Assembly: GCA_000969725.1 (NCBI GenBank)
Contig: JXSR01S002736.1
Direction: 5' to 3' (one strand)
DNA length: 36,596 bases
Source: Ophiothrix spiculata
Lineage: Eukaryota > Echinodermata > Ophiuroidea > Amphilepidida > Ophiotrichidae
Below, piece after piece: positions 21,218 to 31,085 of the stretch. A program made the translations under genes and the position numbers. Below the pieces are notes generated by a model that worked only from the letters and a program-made list of their open reading frames with translations, ran no database searches and had not been told where the DNA came from. Position 1 is the stretch's first letter. The number at the start of each line of letters is the position of its first letter.

Positions 21218-21392
21218 GACTGTAAAATCCATACGCCGGGTCAATACATTCCTTAAAATAATCCCGTTTTATATAAGACATTTTGTGAACACACAAACTT
21301 TGGGTTCATATTTAGATGTAAATTTCAATCTGAACGATGTGCACTAAAATGTATGTCATAAATAAATAAATAAAATTGAATAAATTGACAAT
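21218..21392 (+). repeat. Second copy of the 175-base duplicated segment
   Basis: Starts directly at the gap edge with GACTGTAAAATCC and matches 20570-20744 to its end. Confidence 0.9.
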
Positions 21393-22303
21393 GAATTAGA
21401 TTCAATTTGTAAACAATGTTACGGTTGAGTGATTAGATCAATAGTAGTTTATTCAAGGGGAACATCAAAAATCGTGAAGGTTGGCCAGACAAATTTGCAT
21501 CCAAATATTTGATAAAGCGTTACTTCTGTTATATGATCAATTGTAAAGAAACATATTTTTTAAAACTTTATTTCATAAACTGTTAAACGAAGCATTTACT
21601 TATTTTTAATCGGGTAAAACCCACAGCCAAAACCTTTAAACGCAAAGATTGTAAGGTTTTCTGAGACACATGCTACATATAACAATAACCCGTGTACCAC
21701 ATACCTTTATCATTTTATGATGTGGTGTTTTTGCACCAATATATCAATATTTCCTTGTATTTGACACATCTATATGGAATACCATCTGAAATAAAGCTTG
21801 CTTTTTCTGTGAAGGATAAAATAATTGCGGTTTGGAATAAAAATAAGTGGTGTTTCGTGATTATTACCAGTATTTTATACAGAAACGCAAATAAGATGAG
21901 AAAAGGATGCAGAAATGATTGAAGTCTCTGATTAACAAGGTTTTCTAATGCAACCTACGCTCCCGTAGGTCAGGAAGTGCAAGACACTTGCAATCGCATG
22001 GCAAGTTGTGAGCGAGGTCTAAAAAGGACTGAAAGAGCATCTAACGATGGTCGGCCAGCGCAGATTTCACTAATAGAGCCATTTGTACTATTCGGCCAAC
22101 TACTCTTTTCGAAATTACAAGGAGCTCTCCAAAAATACAGACGATCTCTCTGGTCTTGCTAAAATCAATTTTACAACTAGGCCAAGAACTCTTTCTAGGC
22201 CGCTGTATGTGACTTAAGCATAAATATCATTGTTGAAAATCACTAGTCCAAATACGCCATAGACAGAGTAGTATGTAGGGACCAAATCGCTCTCAGTACA
22301 CTC
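21393..22303. other. AT-rich stretch, nothing identified
   Basis: A GC-richer patch at 21960-22160 has a 61-codon plus-strand frame without splice support. It may be an uncharacterised repeat. Confidence 0.5.
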
Positions 22304-22472
22304 TAAAAATAATTACTCCCGACGGAGTAAAAAAAAAAGGCGATCACTCTTCAAAAAAGAGTAAAATCAAATTCAAAATAGAGAAAAGTTTAATCTAACC
22401 TGATTAAAGTTACTCAATGTTGAGTTAGTTTTTTACTCTTTTTTGAAGGGCGATCACCTTTAATTATTTTTA
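22304..22472. mobile_element. Foldback MITE-like element
   Basis: The left arm holds TAAAAATAATTA and GGCGATCACTCTTCAAAAAA. The right arm mirrors it with TTTTTTGAAGGGCGATCACC and TAATTATTTTTA. ACTC/GAGT motifs repeat inside. Non-coding. Confidence 0.8.
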
Positions 22473-23028
22473 TTTTATTTTTGGATTTTTGGAGGCGGGA
22501 GGTCCCGGGTTCGAATACGGTTGATAACATGCTTTTATCACCCACCCCTTTCAAATGAGATAGGAATTAAGTTAACAAAGGAGCAAGTAATTCTTTTTAG
22601 GGTATTCTAGAAGCACTGCATGACAAATATTGTGACAAATTTAATTTCATTCGATACTTTTTTAATTTAATACTTGTTGTTTATCTGTCTACAAAGCTAT
22701 ATAGATATATAATACAATAGGTACACCTCAATAGAATATATATGAAAATTAATAATTTCAAATTATATATGTAAACAATGAATAATACTATAGGTAAAGG
22801 GTCCACTTTTATTTCCTGCTTTATGTTCCCTCCCAACAACTGCCCTGCAAACTATTGGTTATGGCGCCATTTGACTCTCCTACACCCAGCCGATGTGCTC
22901 AAATGTGGCCTCTCAGCTCGGGTCAAACTAAAAAGGGTCATGAATAAATGTGCCATTGTTTACATTCGTCACAAATGTCTTATGGAAGTTTTGAACCCCT
23001 TTAAGATAGCTAATGGTCTGAACTTATA
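22473..23028. other. Stretch without identified gene
   Basis: A tRNA T-arm-like GGTCCCGGGTTCGAATACGG lies near 22502-22521 without an A box, perhaps a SINE remnant. An 84-codon plus frame (22778-23032) begins at an ATG but has no recognisable domain or splice sites and may be repeat-derived. Confidence 0.4.
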
Positions 23029-23113
23029 CTAAAATTCGCTTATTACATCATCGTCTGTTGGTATCGTGATAAATTGCATTAAACCCTCTTCATCTTGGCT
23101 AAATATGCTCATA
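23029..23113 (-). CDS. Candidate small frame or terminal exon, acidic, 27 residues
   Basis: On the minus strand MSIFSQDEEGLMQF leads to an acidic end PTDDDVISEF before TAG at 23029-23031. A pyrimidine-containing tract and CCGCTAAG precede it, so it could be a terminal exon entered in phase 2. It could also be a free-standing small ORF. The Asp/Glu-rich sequence looks more like protein than the AT-rich chance frames around it. It does not match the exit phase of the tetraspan gene upstream (phase 0 after 26500), so it is not an alternative end of that gene. Product unknown. Confidence 0.25.
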
Positions 23114-23197
23114 CTTAGCGGTTTAATGTTGTTGATGAAAACAGAAGCATAGATTAAAAATGCTATTAAAAATAATAGTTTTCATGTCCAATTTCTA

Positions 23198-23422
23198 TAC
23201 TGTAAACGCCAATATTTCCGCGCTCAGTAATTTTCGTGCTCAGGCAATTTGGGACCATTTCGCGCGTTTTTATTTTCGCGCATATGAATATTGTTCAAGT
23301 ATAGAATTCCATTTATAACAAATCCACATTAATTTTCTCTGTACATTTATTTTCGCGATAATCTCATTTTGCGCGAAAAGCGCGAAAATAAATGTTGCGC
23401 GAAATATACCACTTCTACAGTA
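23198..23422. mobile_element. CpG-motif foldback repeat (TACTGTA termini)
   Basis: Ends are TACTGTA and TACAGTA. Arms share CCAATATTTCCGCGC and GCGCGAAATATACC in mirror orientation, with several TTTTCGCG / CGCGAAAA motifs inside. I recall similar repeats in other marine invertebrate genomes; that is not verified here. Its 73-codon minus frame is not a gene. Confidence 0.75.
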
Positions 23423-24428
23423 TTTAAAATCAAGGGTTGTCGCCATGCCATAGGAGCACCAAGGTGTTAAATAATGAGCACTGAAAGCCAAGACACAGTA
23501 AATACCACTATGAGGTATGGATAATTATCTCCTACTTTGAGGATGAATCGAATTTTAAAAAGACAATAAAGAAACGTAAAACTGTAACAGTTTTGCTATA
23601 TATGCAACCATCTCATAGAGAAACATTATTTTGTTACTTTTTCAAATCTAGAAAGTTTTTTGTTTTCTAGAAAATCATTCATAACAGTGGGTCCAAAGTG
23701 ATGTGTTTCATGTATTTACAGAATTGATTACGATAAATGACAAGATCACCCTATCATTTAAACACAGATTATAGGCAACGTTATAGGTTGCTGTTTATCC
23801 ATTTTTGCAAACACGCGCGCTATGTCATTTGTTATCAGGTATATTAAATGTAACAACATGCAATAATCCTCATTACTATATCAGCAGAATACTTGAAACT
23901 GAAACTGAATTTGTATTGTTTCAGTACTAATTAAACAAATCTAGATTTCGATGTATATAAAAATAAGTCAAATGCAGGAACATGCTTTTCAACTTCCATT
24001 AGTAAGTATCATCGGTTTTCAGCAGACATCGGATGCTTGGGATTTGTCATATATTATTGGTCACTTGCAAAGGAAGTGACAGTATTTGACTAATTCAATG
24101 GATACAACATATAAACATTATTATTTATAACCATTGTCGAAGGACTATCTATACTTGGTAGGCGACTGAGCCGAAACTCTAAAACTAAATAATCATCGAG
24201 AAAGTGTAAGCTTACATTTCATCGGCAAAATGGGTTGCCTATAGTGCTCATAAGCAGTAACTGATAAGTGAACACGATGGGAACTGAAATTTTCAAAGAT
24301 AGGATCAAAGCATTTATTCCAAAATCTCTGACTGAACATCTAGGCCGTATATGATAACTGATTTACTAATGTTGGAAATGGTCAATAAGAAGATTGTTCT
24401 TCTTTATAACAAATATCACGTTCACCTA
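23423..24428. other. AT-rich intergenic stretch
   Basis: No supported exon. A minus acceptor GAAAATTTCAG near 24284 is followed by short frames only. Confidence 0.5.
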
Positions 24429-24434
24429 TTTATT
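24429..24434 (-). promoter_or_regulatory. Candidate polyadenylation signal of the tetraspan gene
   Basis: TTTATT on the plus strand reads AATAAA on the minus strand. It lies about 520 bases past the stop codon at 24958, giving a plausible 3' UTR. A second site occurs near 24311. A 117-codon plus-strand frame (24484-24837) lies antisense within this UTR and is not called. Confidence 0.3.
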
Positions 24435-24957
24435 ATATATGGTATGTGCATACAAATATTTCTAAAGGTAAAATATATCTATCATGTTATTAAACAATTA
24501 CATAAAGGATGCTGAAAATTTCATCCACGTGATATCCAATCTGGTGGCAGCGGGTAATGGTGTCAGTGAGGTAGTTAGATCTTCTAGGTATACCTCAGTT
24601 TATGATCTGCGGCTTTTCTGTATCAAGGAAACAAATGAAATAGATAACAAGACAAAGGATTATTGCAATACAAATATATATTTAAAACATGCACATCCTC
24701 TAGAGGTTTGGCTAGATGCTAGAATTCATATTATATTGAATGTCCTACACGCTACAATAATATGTTTACAATCAATTTATACCTGTGTATCATTCTCCTA
24801 CTTCGTCAATCTTTGTTCACTTTCATTCAACAGATAGACTCAACATAATCTGATTTGTACAAGTATGAATTTCAAAACCTATAGGTGTGGTGTGAATAGG
24901 GACATTAGGAACCGTGTTCTTTCTTTGACCATTTACCCAATATTCTATATATCTCAC

Positions 24958-25029
24958 TCACCATTTATCAAAGACGACTCCCTCTACATAACATTGGTAA
25001 AGTGAAACAACACAGAGAAGACACAGCAC
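24958..25029 (-). CDS. Tetraspan gene, exon 6 (C-terminal)
   Basis: The acceptor TTTCCTTTTAATTAG ends just above 25029 and the exon starts in phase 0, matching exon 5. It encodes VLCLLCVVSLYQCYVEG, which completes the fourth membrane segment, then a short end VVFDKW and TGA at 24958-24960. The VVxxxY pattern at the end of the last helix resembles the VVYSYY-type end in DUF4728/LAPTM-like proteins. The tail is only about 10 residues and has no PPxY or dileucine sorting motif of the kind found in vertebrate LAPTM4. Confidence 0.75.
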   Translation of the reverse strand: MLCLLCVVSLYQCYVEGVVFDKW

Positions 25030-25632
25030 CTAATTAAAAGGAAAGGACAATTATGTCGATAGCATATACACCATGTACACTGGTCATGCTGGTCAAAAGA
25101 CCACTCCTATAGTAATAGCATATTTCTGTCGTAGATGGATGGAAACAGATAGTCAGAACAAGGGTAAGAATGGCTTTGTGTGAAGGCACCGGGCTATTCA
25201 AAACAAATCAGCGTGTCAGACACGGACATTTGTCACGAATAGTCACAGAACGCGATTCTAATGGTGCATTAAGAGTCCGACGATCAGTCTTTACATGCGC
25301 TACACATGATAGTGCGCTTTAATTTTTGAAGACTGCGTATCGGTAGACGTCGGGCGAAGGTGCAGTGATGAAATCGCTGGACCATCCTTTCACTCGTTTT
25401 GGGTTTTGATTATCCGCCAACGGCAAAATATAATGTCAAGGGCCACCATTGTGGCATTACGGGTGTTATTTATTTTAGATATTTTGCTTTCTCGTATGAT
25501 ACGTTATAATATGACATCCTATACTCTATCATGATTGTATACCAGTACTAGAGGCGACTTAATTAAATTGTTGCACTAAAGCCTTTTAACGTCAGTCACA
25601 TACAGAAAGAGCAGTCGGTTGAGTAGCAAAAC

Positions 25633-25810
25633 TTATGGCACGCCACAGCAGACAAGACTCACACGAGTTTACCCATACGAGTTCACCGAGGTGTATTGCG
25701 CTATTGCAGAAAACTCAAAGGTGAATTGCTGCAAACTCGAGGTGTAGTGTTGTGAACTCGTAAGAGTGGTTACAACTCGTGTGTGTTTTGCCTACTGTGC
25801 CGTGTCATAA
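25633..25810. mobile_element. Foldback MITE-like element in intron 5
   Basis: The left end TTATGGCACGCCACAGCAGA and its right-end mirror TACTGTGCCGTGTCATAA bound the element. Inner arms repeat CACACGAGTT / AACTCGTGTG and several ACTCG motifs. Non-coding. Confidence 0.8.
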
Positions 25811-25931
25811 TTTTAACGACCAACCTCTTTCTTTCTACTCTTTCTTTCTATATGTGACTATAGCATTAATGAGAAATTTTTTTACAACTTCAGATATCAA
25901 TATCGTGCACTGCAAGAAATTTGAGTAATTT

Positions 25932-26155
25932 GGGGGTGATTTCGTCCAACGTTGATGAAGTATACTTCCCTACCAATGTTGGGCAAAACACAAATAACAC
26001 TGTTGGGCACACACCCCTGTCCTAATGTTGGTCAAAACTATTTGAGCGGAAACGCGTGTCCACTTGCCATCTATGGGGTAAAAGCGATACAAAATTTTGG
26101 CAAAAGTGTCTCATCCACGGTGCTTTGTAAGTTTGCCCAACAGTTGGTAGGGATG
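25932..26155. repeat. Second copy of the GTTGGGC repeat family
   Basis: Inverted relative of 18011-18168, sharing GATTTCGTCCAACGTT and TTTGCCCAACAGTTGG. Extra AATGTTGG-type units lie inside. It is in the intron between exons 5 and 6 of the tetraspan gene. Confidence 0.6.
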
Positions 26156-26499
26156 CATATTTGCCCATTTTTTTTCTCTCTGTAATGCGTTCCAACTTCA
26201 AATTCCAACTTTGCTGTAAAGGTCACTTGATTCTGACCATTTGTTTTCAAGTTACAAGCTTTTCAGCATTTTCCCATAGGCTGCTGTATTGTAATTGCTG
26301 TCGGGACCCGGATAGTAATTAGAAAATGTCACATTTTCTCACTTTTCTCAAAAATGCTAGCACATTTTGGTTGCATGTTTTGGGGTTTCATTCGAGGACT
26401 CTTTTGAGGCAAAAAAACACCCCACCTCGATTTTGATAGAGGTGGCCTTGAGGATGAAAAGTGGATAATGAATTGCTCCTTTAACATAATTATACTTAC

Positions 26500-26568
26500 A
26501 TCAATGACAACAAATGGAATTAAAAATACAAGATAGAGGATCAACGAAACATCGATGGTTGGTAGAGC
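26500..26568 (-). CDS. Tetraspan gene, exon 5
   Basis: The acceptor TTTATATTTCAG and consensus donor GAT|GTAAGT bound 69 bases, phase 0 in and phase 0 out. The 23 residues, beginning ALPTIDVSLILYLVF and ending VVID, form the short non-cytoplasmic loop and first part of the fourth membrane segment. Both splice sites are strong. Confidence 0.85.
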
Positions 26569-26742
26569 CTGAAATATAAACATACATACAAAACATTAAA
26601 TTTAATGGAAGTCCACTATCCAAAACATTCTTATTCTTATGGACCTTAGATATGGAAATTTACGGGGTACCTAGACATACACATTTTAATGCTGGAATAA
26701 GTTATTGATGTCTGCCAAAAGTGAAATTTCACAATTGATCTC

Positions 26743-27663
26743 CGAGGTATAGTTCTTGAGTTATAGCCAAAAACGTAAAATGTCATATCATGGGTCATGT
26801 GTTTGGGCTTCTTCTGTATGGGAGTAAACATTTCAAAAACGTCAGACTCGGTTCAAAATAGTCTCAAAATATTCCTCTTTTAAAAAGTATCTACACGAAG
26901 TAGTTGCTGGCAATGTCTCTCAGATCAGTTGTTGACATGGTATCAGGCAAACATTTGTCCTTATTTACAATTGAATACGCTAGAATAAGAACATCCCAAC
27001 TCCATGGGCTGCCTTCTGTTAAGTTATGTCAAATATAAATGCAAATAAATCTCGGAAAATGCTTTCAAATCACTAGAAAGCATTTTCATGTCTTTATCCC
27101 AATCATAGCCTCACATTTGACCTTGTAGTTGACTTTGTTAGACATTGTTAGATAATTTTCCTAGCATATAGTTGCAGAGAGGAGCTCATGGAGTTGGGAT
27201 GTTCTTGTTATGAATGTTTAATATAGCAATTATGTACTATAACAATTATCTAACAATGTCTAAAAAGTAAACTACAAGGTCAAATATGACACTATGATTA
27301 GGATATTGACATGGAAATGCTATTTTAGTGATGTGAAAGCATTTGAAGAACTTTGTATGCATTTATATTTTATAATTATTATTTTACAGAAGGCAGCTAT
27401 GGAGTTGGGATGTTCTTATTCTAGCGTATTCAATTGTATTGGTTCCTGTAACCTACCAAAAGTTGATCTGTGTCTGTATCTCAGTAATTGCAAACTTTTA
27501 CTTTGTGATGACAGTTTTCGAAGAGGAACATGCTAAGATCACTGTGAACAAATTCTGACACTTTTGAAATTATTGACTCCCACAGACGCCGGCCCATACA
27601 CGTGACCCCTAAAAATGAGTTGTTGCGTTTTTGGATATAACCTATGAACCATACTACGAGAAG
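26743..27663. mobile_element. Foldback element (family A) interrupted by a nested insertion
   Basis: The left arm (26743-26970) and right arm (27436-27663) are imperfect inverted copies sharing GAGTTATAGCCAAAAACG-type, TAGTCTCAAAATATTCCTCTT-type and ATCAGTTGTTGACAT-type stretches. An uninterrupted relative is at about 30660-31075. Here the loop is split by the family B element at 26971-27438. Confidence 0.75.
26971..27438. mobile_element. Foldback element (family B), nested
   Basis: The termini are perfect inverted repeats starting TTGAATACGCTAGAATAAGA and running through ACATCCCAACTCCAT. Arms continue through GAAAATGCTTTCA and ACATTTGACCTTGTAGTTGA to a centre near 27200. Another copy starts at 36427. 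A partial extra terminus (ATGGAGTTGGGATGTTCTTG) occurs at about 27188. Non-coding. Confidence 0.85.
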
Positions 27664-28611
27664 GTAAAACTGTAAAAATCCTTTTCAAACACATTTTAAA
27701 AAAATGATCACAACTTCAAGGGAATCAAAAGCTTTCTGAAAAACTATAAAGTCAATAGGCGCATTTTTATATCGGTTTAGTCTAATTTTTTTAAAAACGG
27801 ATCAATTCTTATTGAGCTGGTCATTGCTAAATATATTCATAATAATATTTTGAATTCTCTTGGCAAGTACCGTATTACATATTTTATAATAAAACTTTAA
27901 TAGGGCGATGGTGATATGATAACCCAAGTTATCTCTTTCACCTATTTCATGGATCAGTTTGATAATTCCACGTCTTTGTGAATATGATAGTTATCCAGCC
28001 AGGTAACCTTTATAACTAGATCTTTTATATCATTCCTTATAAACCTTTATATAAAATTCTGATGTTAGTCCGTCACAGCCCGGTGACTCGACTGGTTTTT
28101 TTCTTCAAATTCTTTATTTTGACAAACTTATTTTTCCTTTTCGATATGTTGTTTAGGAGGTAGGTCAAAAAACGAGCAAACAAACAAACAAAAAACACCT
28201 TTGTGGTGTAACTTTGTCTTCGTTAAACCACAGAATTGCTAGTGTATGAACAAGATGGTCGAGCTTTACTCCGATGAGTTAATGGAGGGGGCAGAGTACA
28301 ATAATTGTAATGAGAGGAAACGAGTGATCCAACAATATTGTGTACGGTGAAAAAGCGTCTAGGATTTCGGAGGAGACAAAAAGTTTATAATACATACCAT
28401 AAAAATACATCTGATCCTGAAAAAATAGCCTTGCTATCTCTAATTCGCTTCCCTAGTCATAGTTTAGTCCTTGCAGATATTTTTTAATAGAGTAGCCCTA
28501 AATATATAATTAATTTTGGATTTTTCTTAACCTTTGTCAAATAAGAACGAAATGCTGGGCAAAAGAATCAAATGATCATCGCGAACATGTTGGCGAAGGG
28601 ATTATACTCAC
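27664..28611. other. AT-rich intron sequence
   Basis: Part of the intron between exons 4 and 5 of the tetraspan gene. No further repeat or exon is identified. Confidence 0.6.
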
Positions 28612-28710
28612 CATAATAATAGCGTATATAAACACTATGAATGAGACGAATGCCAAAAAGAGCTGCAACGTCTTAGCAATCATAAACGGTATCAACATCC
28701 ATTTTTTGTC
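28612..28710 (-). CDS. Tetraspan membrane protein (LAPTM / DUF4728-like), exon 4
   Basis: Representative entry for the gene. Six exons (32039-32077, 30283-30355, 29484-29605, 28612-28710, 26500-26568, 24958-25029) join with phases 0, 1, 0, 0, 0 into about 157 residues. The layout is a short Cys-containing N-terminus, helix 1 (about residues 12-32), a polar loop, helix 2 (about 50-75), DKKW, helix 3 (about 83-108), a very short loop, helix 4 (about 118-145) and a short tail. Invertebrate DUF4728 and LAPTM-type proteins share this four-helix plan, an aromatic-Leu-Ile-Pro start of helix 3 (WMLIPF here) and a similar size. Known relatives act in endosomal/lysosomal membranes or epithelial junctions; which applies here is not shown. 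This exon has strong borders (TTTCATCACAG and ATG|GTGAGT), phase 0-0. The family name is an inference; the tetraspan structure is visible directly. Confidence 0.85.
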
Positions 28711-29215
28711 CTGTGATGAAAGTAAACAAATAATATTTGGAAATTCTGAACTAAATACTCACTCACAGATGTATGACATGAAAGAGATGAGACCTCGCCG
28801 TTGATATTAAAATATAATTATATATATATAAATCAAGTTTAATTTTGGTTAGGTGTTTCAAAAAAGTTATCAAGTTCTTATTAATACATAAGCAAAATTA
28901 AAATTTTAAAGCGTTGGTATAAGGTGTTCTATGTGAGCACGATTCGTTCAAGTTTGTATACTCCACCGTCAAAACCTTACTTTGTAAATATTACTTTCTC
29001 AAACTATTACTGATAAAGCTTTAGATGCGGTAATCAAACCTATATCATTAGATTGCTTAAACAACATGGCAATTATGATCAACGCAATAGTTCAACTTTG
29101 TAAAGTTGTGTAGGAACCCGAAAACTTGTGCGCTCAATCATATATAGTTCTTGGTGCTTATTTTGAGACAAATAAAGAAGAATTTTACTCAGCAAAGATT
29201 TCTAAAAATGTGTGC

Positions 29216-29301
29216 GAGGGGAGCGTGGCCGAGCGGTTAGAGCACGGGTCTCGTAATACAGTGATTGTGGGTTCGAGCCCCGGGCCGGGCGGTTTTCGTC
29301 T
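29216..29301 (+). mobile_element. tRNA-derived SINE, copy 3 (head only)
   Basis: Carries the A box TGGCCGAGCGG and B box GGTTCGAGCC of copy 1 with few differences. It breaks off just after GGTTTTCGTCT, so the SINE body is missing. The acceptor ends do not pair, so it is not a working tRNA gene. It lies in the intron between exons 3 and 4, antisense to the gene. Confidence 0.85.
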
Positions 29302-29483
29302 AGCCGAGGCGACCTTATTCGTATTTAAACATTTTTTGAATTGCACGTTGACCAAATTATGACAATGATTTCAAAAACTGGGTGACTAGAATGTGTTTTC
29401 AACAATGGTCAATTACTAGAAGGAGATGTTTAATGATTCTGAGCATCCTCCTTCATCTCTCTGTTTTGACACAGATGACTTAC

Positions 29484-29605
29484 CCTGTTAATTCCAAGGA
29501 ATAATAGGATACAGGCAACGATGGTGAAGATGTAAAGAAAAAACCCGATGCCGGACATTGCAGCAATGCTGCTGGTTCCTGCTGTCGCATCATTGTTCTG
29601 TGGGA
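29484..29605 (-). CDS. Tetraspan gene, exon 3
   Basis: The acceptor TCGTCAATTCTAG and donor AACAGG|GTAAGT bound 122 bases. Entry is phase 1, matching the G left by exon 2; exit is phase 0. It encodes the end of the first loop (QNNDATAGTS, with no N-glycosylation sequon) and helix 2 (SGIGFFLYIFTIVACIL), then INR. A nearer AG inside the exon (CCCACAG) would cause an immediate stop and is rejected. Confidence 0.85.
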
Positions 29606-29692
29606 CTAGAATTGACGAACCAAAAAACAAACAAAACAGAGCAAAACAAAATGTGTCTTATTAGAATATTGCATAAATTTTGAAATGGACCA

Positions 29693-29852
29693 AGTGTACT
29701 TTAGGTCCCATCCATAATTTTAGGGTTAGGGTTTAGGGTTAGTGTTAGGTTTAATTTAGGGTTAGGGTTAGGGTGTAGGGTTAGGAATGTTTTAGGGTTA
29801 GGTTTTAGGGTTAGTGTTAGGGTATAGTTTTTGATGGGACCTAAAGTATACT
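29693..29852. repeat. Interstitial telomere-like repeat inside an inverted-repeat element
   Basis: Degenerate TTAGGG / TTTAGGG / TTAGTG units fill about 29729-29825. They are bounded by inverted ends AGTGTACTTTAGGTCCCATC and GATGGGACCTAAAGTATACT. The element lies in the intron between exons 2 and 3 of the tetraspan gene. Confidence 0.85.
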
Positions 29853-30282
29853 TTCCCTTTGAAACAATTGTTAGAGCGTAAAAGCCAAAATATTTTGTAT
29901 TTCTTATGAAACATTTTCCTTAAGAATTTTCTTATGATGTAGAATTTTCTCTTGGTATAAAATTTGCATTCGAAATTAGCATTTTTATTTTCTTATTATG
30001 TAAGAGAGAAATAATATGTAAAAGATCTTCATGCAGATTTTATAATGAATAATGATCACGAATAACGAGTTTTAAAGGGGCACGCCTGTGTGTTGCTAAT
30101 CTTTCGGAACCGAATTCAAGATTTTGGAATTTGAGTTTAAATTTTCCGAGTTTCGAATTACAATTTTCACTCATTTGGAACTTCCTAAAACATCCATGGT
30201 AGAAATATAAAAGGCAAGAGGGTATGGCTGCTATGCCTTCGACGCTGTTGCAGCAATAAACTGCAAAATGAAACGTACTTAC

Positions 30283-30355
30283 CCACTTCGGAATTTGTCT
30301 TGCCAACGATGACGAATTGGTAGATGAAGTAGAACAATGCGAGGATTACAGAAGA
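30283..30355 (-). CDS. Tetraspan gene, exon 2
   Basis: The acceptor GTCTATTTCCAG and strong donor GTGG|GTAAGT bound 73 bases, phase 0 in and phase 1 out. It encodes helix 1 (SSVILALFYFIYQFVIVG) and the start of the loop (KTNSEV). The KSSSVILA junction with exon 1 lines up with the RTGTIILG segment at the start of helix 1 in LAPTM4 proteins. The alternative frames are not membrane-like and do not match exon 3. Confidence 0.85.
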
Positions 30356-30520
30356 CTGGAAATAGACAAACACACAATGATTTTATTAACAGTTTACAGA
30401 AAATGACATTTTCCCTCTCATTTTTCAAAAAATGCAAACAAACTTGCAATACAGTACATAACAAGTATTAGTCAGGAATTCTTAAAGGCACCTATACATG
30501 TATTTTGATTGAAATGACTA

Positions 30521-30536
30521 GGGGGGGGGGGGGGGG
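30521..30536 (+). repeat. Poly(G) run of 16
   Basis: An uninterrupted G16 in the first intron of the tetraspan gene. The reported length may be inexact because homopolymers sequence poorly. Confidence 0.95.
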
Positions 30537-30659
30537 TAGATTATATCCCTTCATTGTCATGTCCAGTACGCACAATTACGTCAGAGACAAGTGGAGTTGT
30601 CGTAGAGTATGATTTTCACACAGGGATGTACACACATAGAGACTAATATTTCTGAATAA

Positions 30660-31075
30660 CAAGACTTGTGAAAATGTGAAAGGTCATATCAGAGGTCCGG
30701 AACTTGCCCTATGGGAGTCCAAAATTGCAAAAGTCTCCGATTTTGTTCAAAATGGTCTCAAACTTTTCGTCTTGCGAAACTGTCTGCACAAAGTAATAGT
30801 TTAAAGTACATCAGATCAGTTTTTGCTATGGTTACAGGTCAAGGAAAACTTTGTGATACAGGCACCAATGCAATGGTAAATATGGACTTTGTTTTTGCCT
30901 GCTACTATGGCAACAATTGATCTGACACACTTCAAACTATCACTTTGTGTAGACACTATTGCAAGAGGAACAGTTTGAGACAAGTTTGAACAAAATCGGA
31001 TACTTTTTACCATAGGGCCAAATCCGTAGTAATATGATCTTTCACATTTTTGACTATAACTCCAGAACCATATTT
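30660..31075. mobile_element. Foldback element (family A), uninterrupted copy
   Basis: The left half (AATGTGAAAGGTCATATC, TCCGATTTTGTTCAAAATGG) is mirrored on the right (TTTGAACAAAATCGG, GATCTTTCACATT). Both halves match the arms at 26743-26970 and 27436-27663. The central loop (about 30850-30900) has no insertion, so it serves as the empty form. It lies in intron 1 of the tetraspan gene. Confidence 0.8.
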
Positions 31076-31085
31076 CAGACATAAG

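Noticed and set aside
20873..21347. ORFs of 121-134 codons across the gap
   Set aside because: Most of each translation is unknown bases. They are artefacts of the N run.
22778..23032. 84-codon plus-strand ORF beginning with ATG
   Set aside because: No recognisable domain, no splice sites, no promoter. Possibly part of an unnamed repeat.
24484..24837. 117-codon plus-strand ORF, the longest in the window
   Set aside because: At this base composition about one ORF this long is expected in 37 kb over six frames. It lies antisense in the likely 3' UTR of the tetraspan gene, and no domain is visible.
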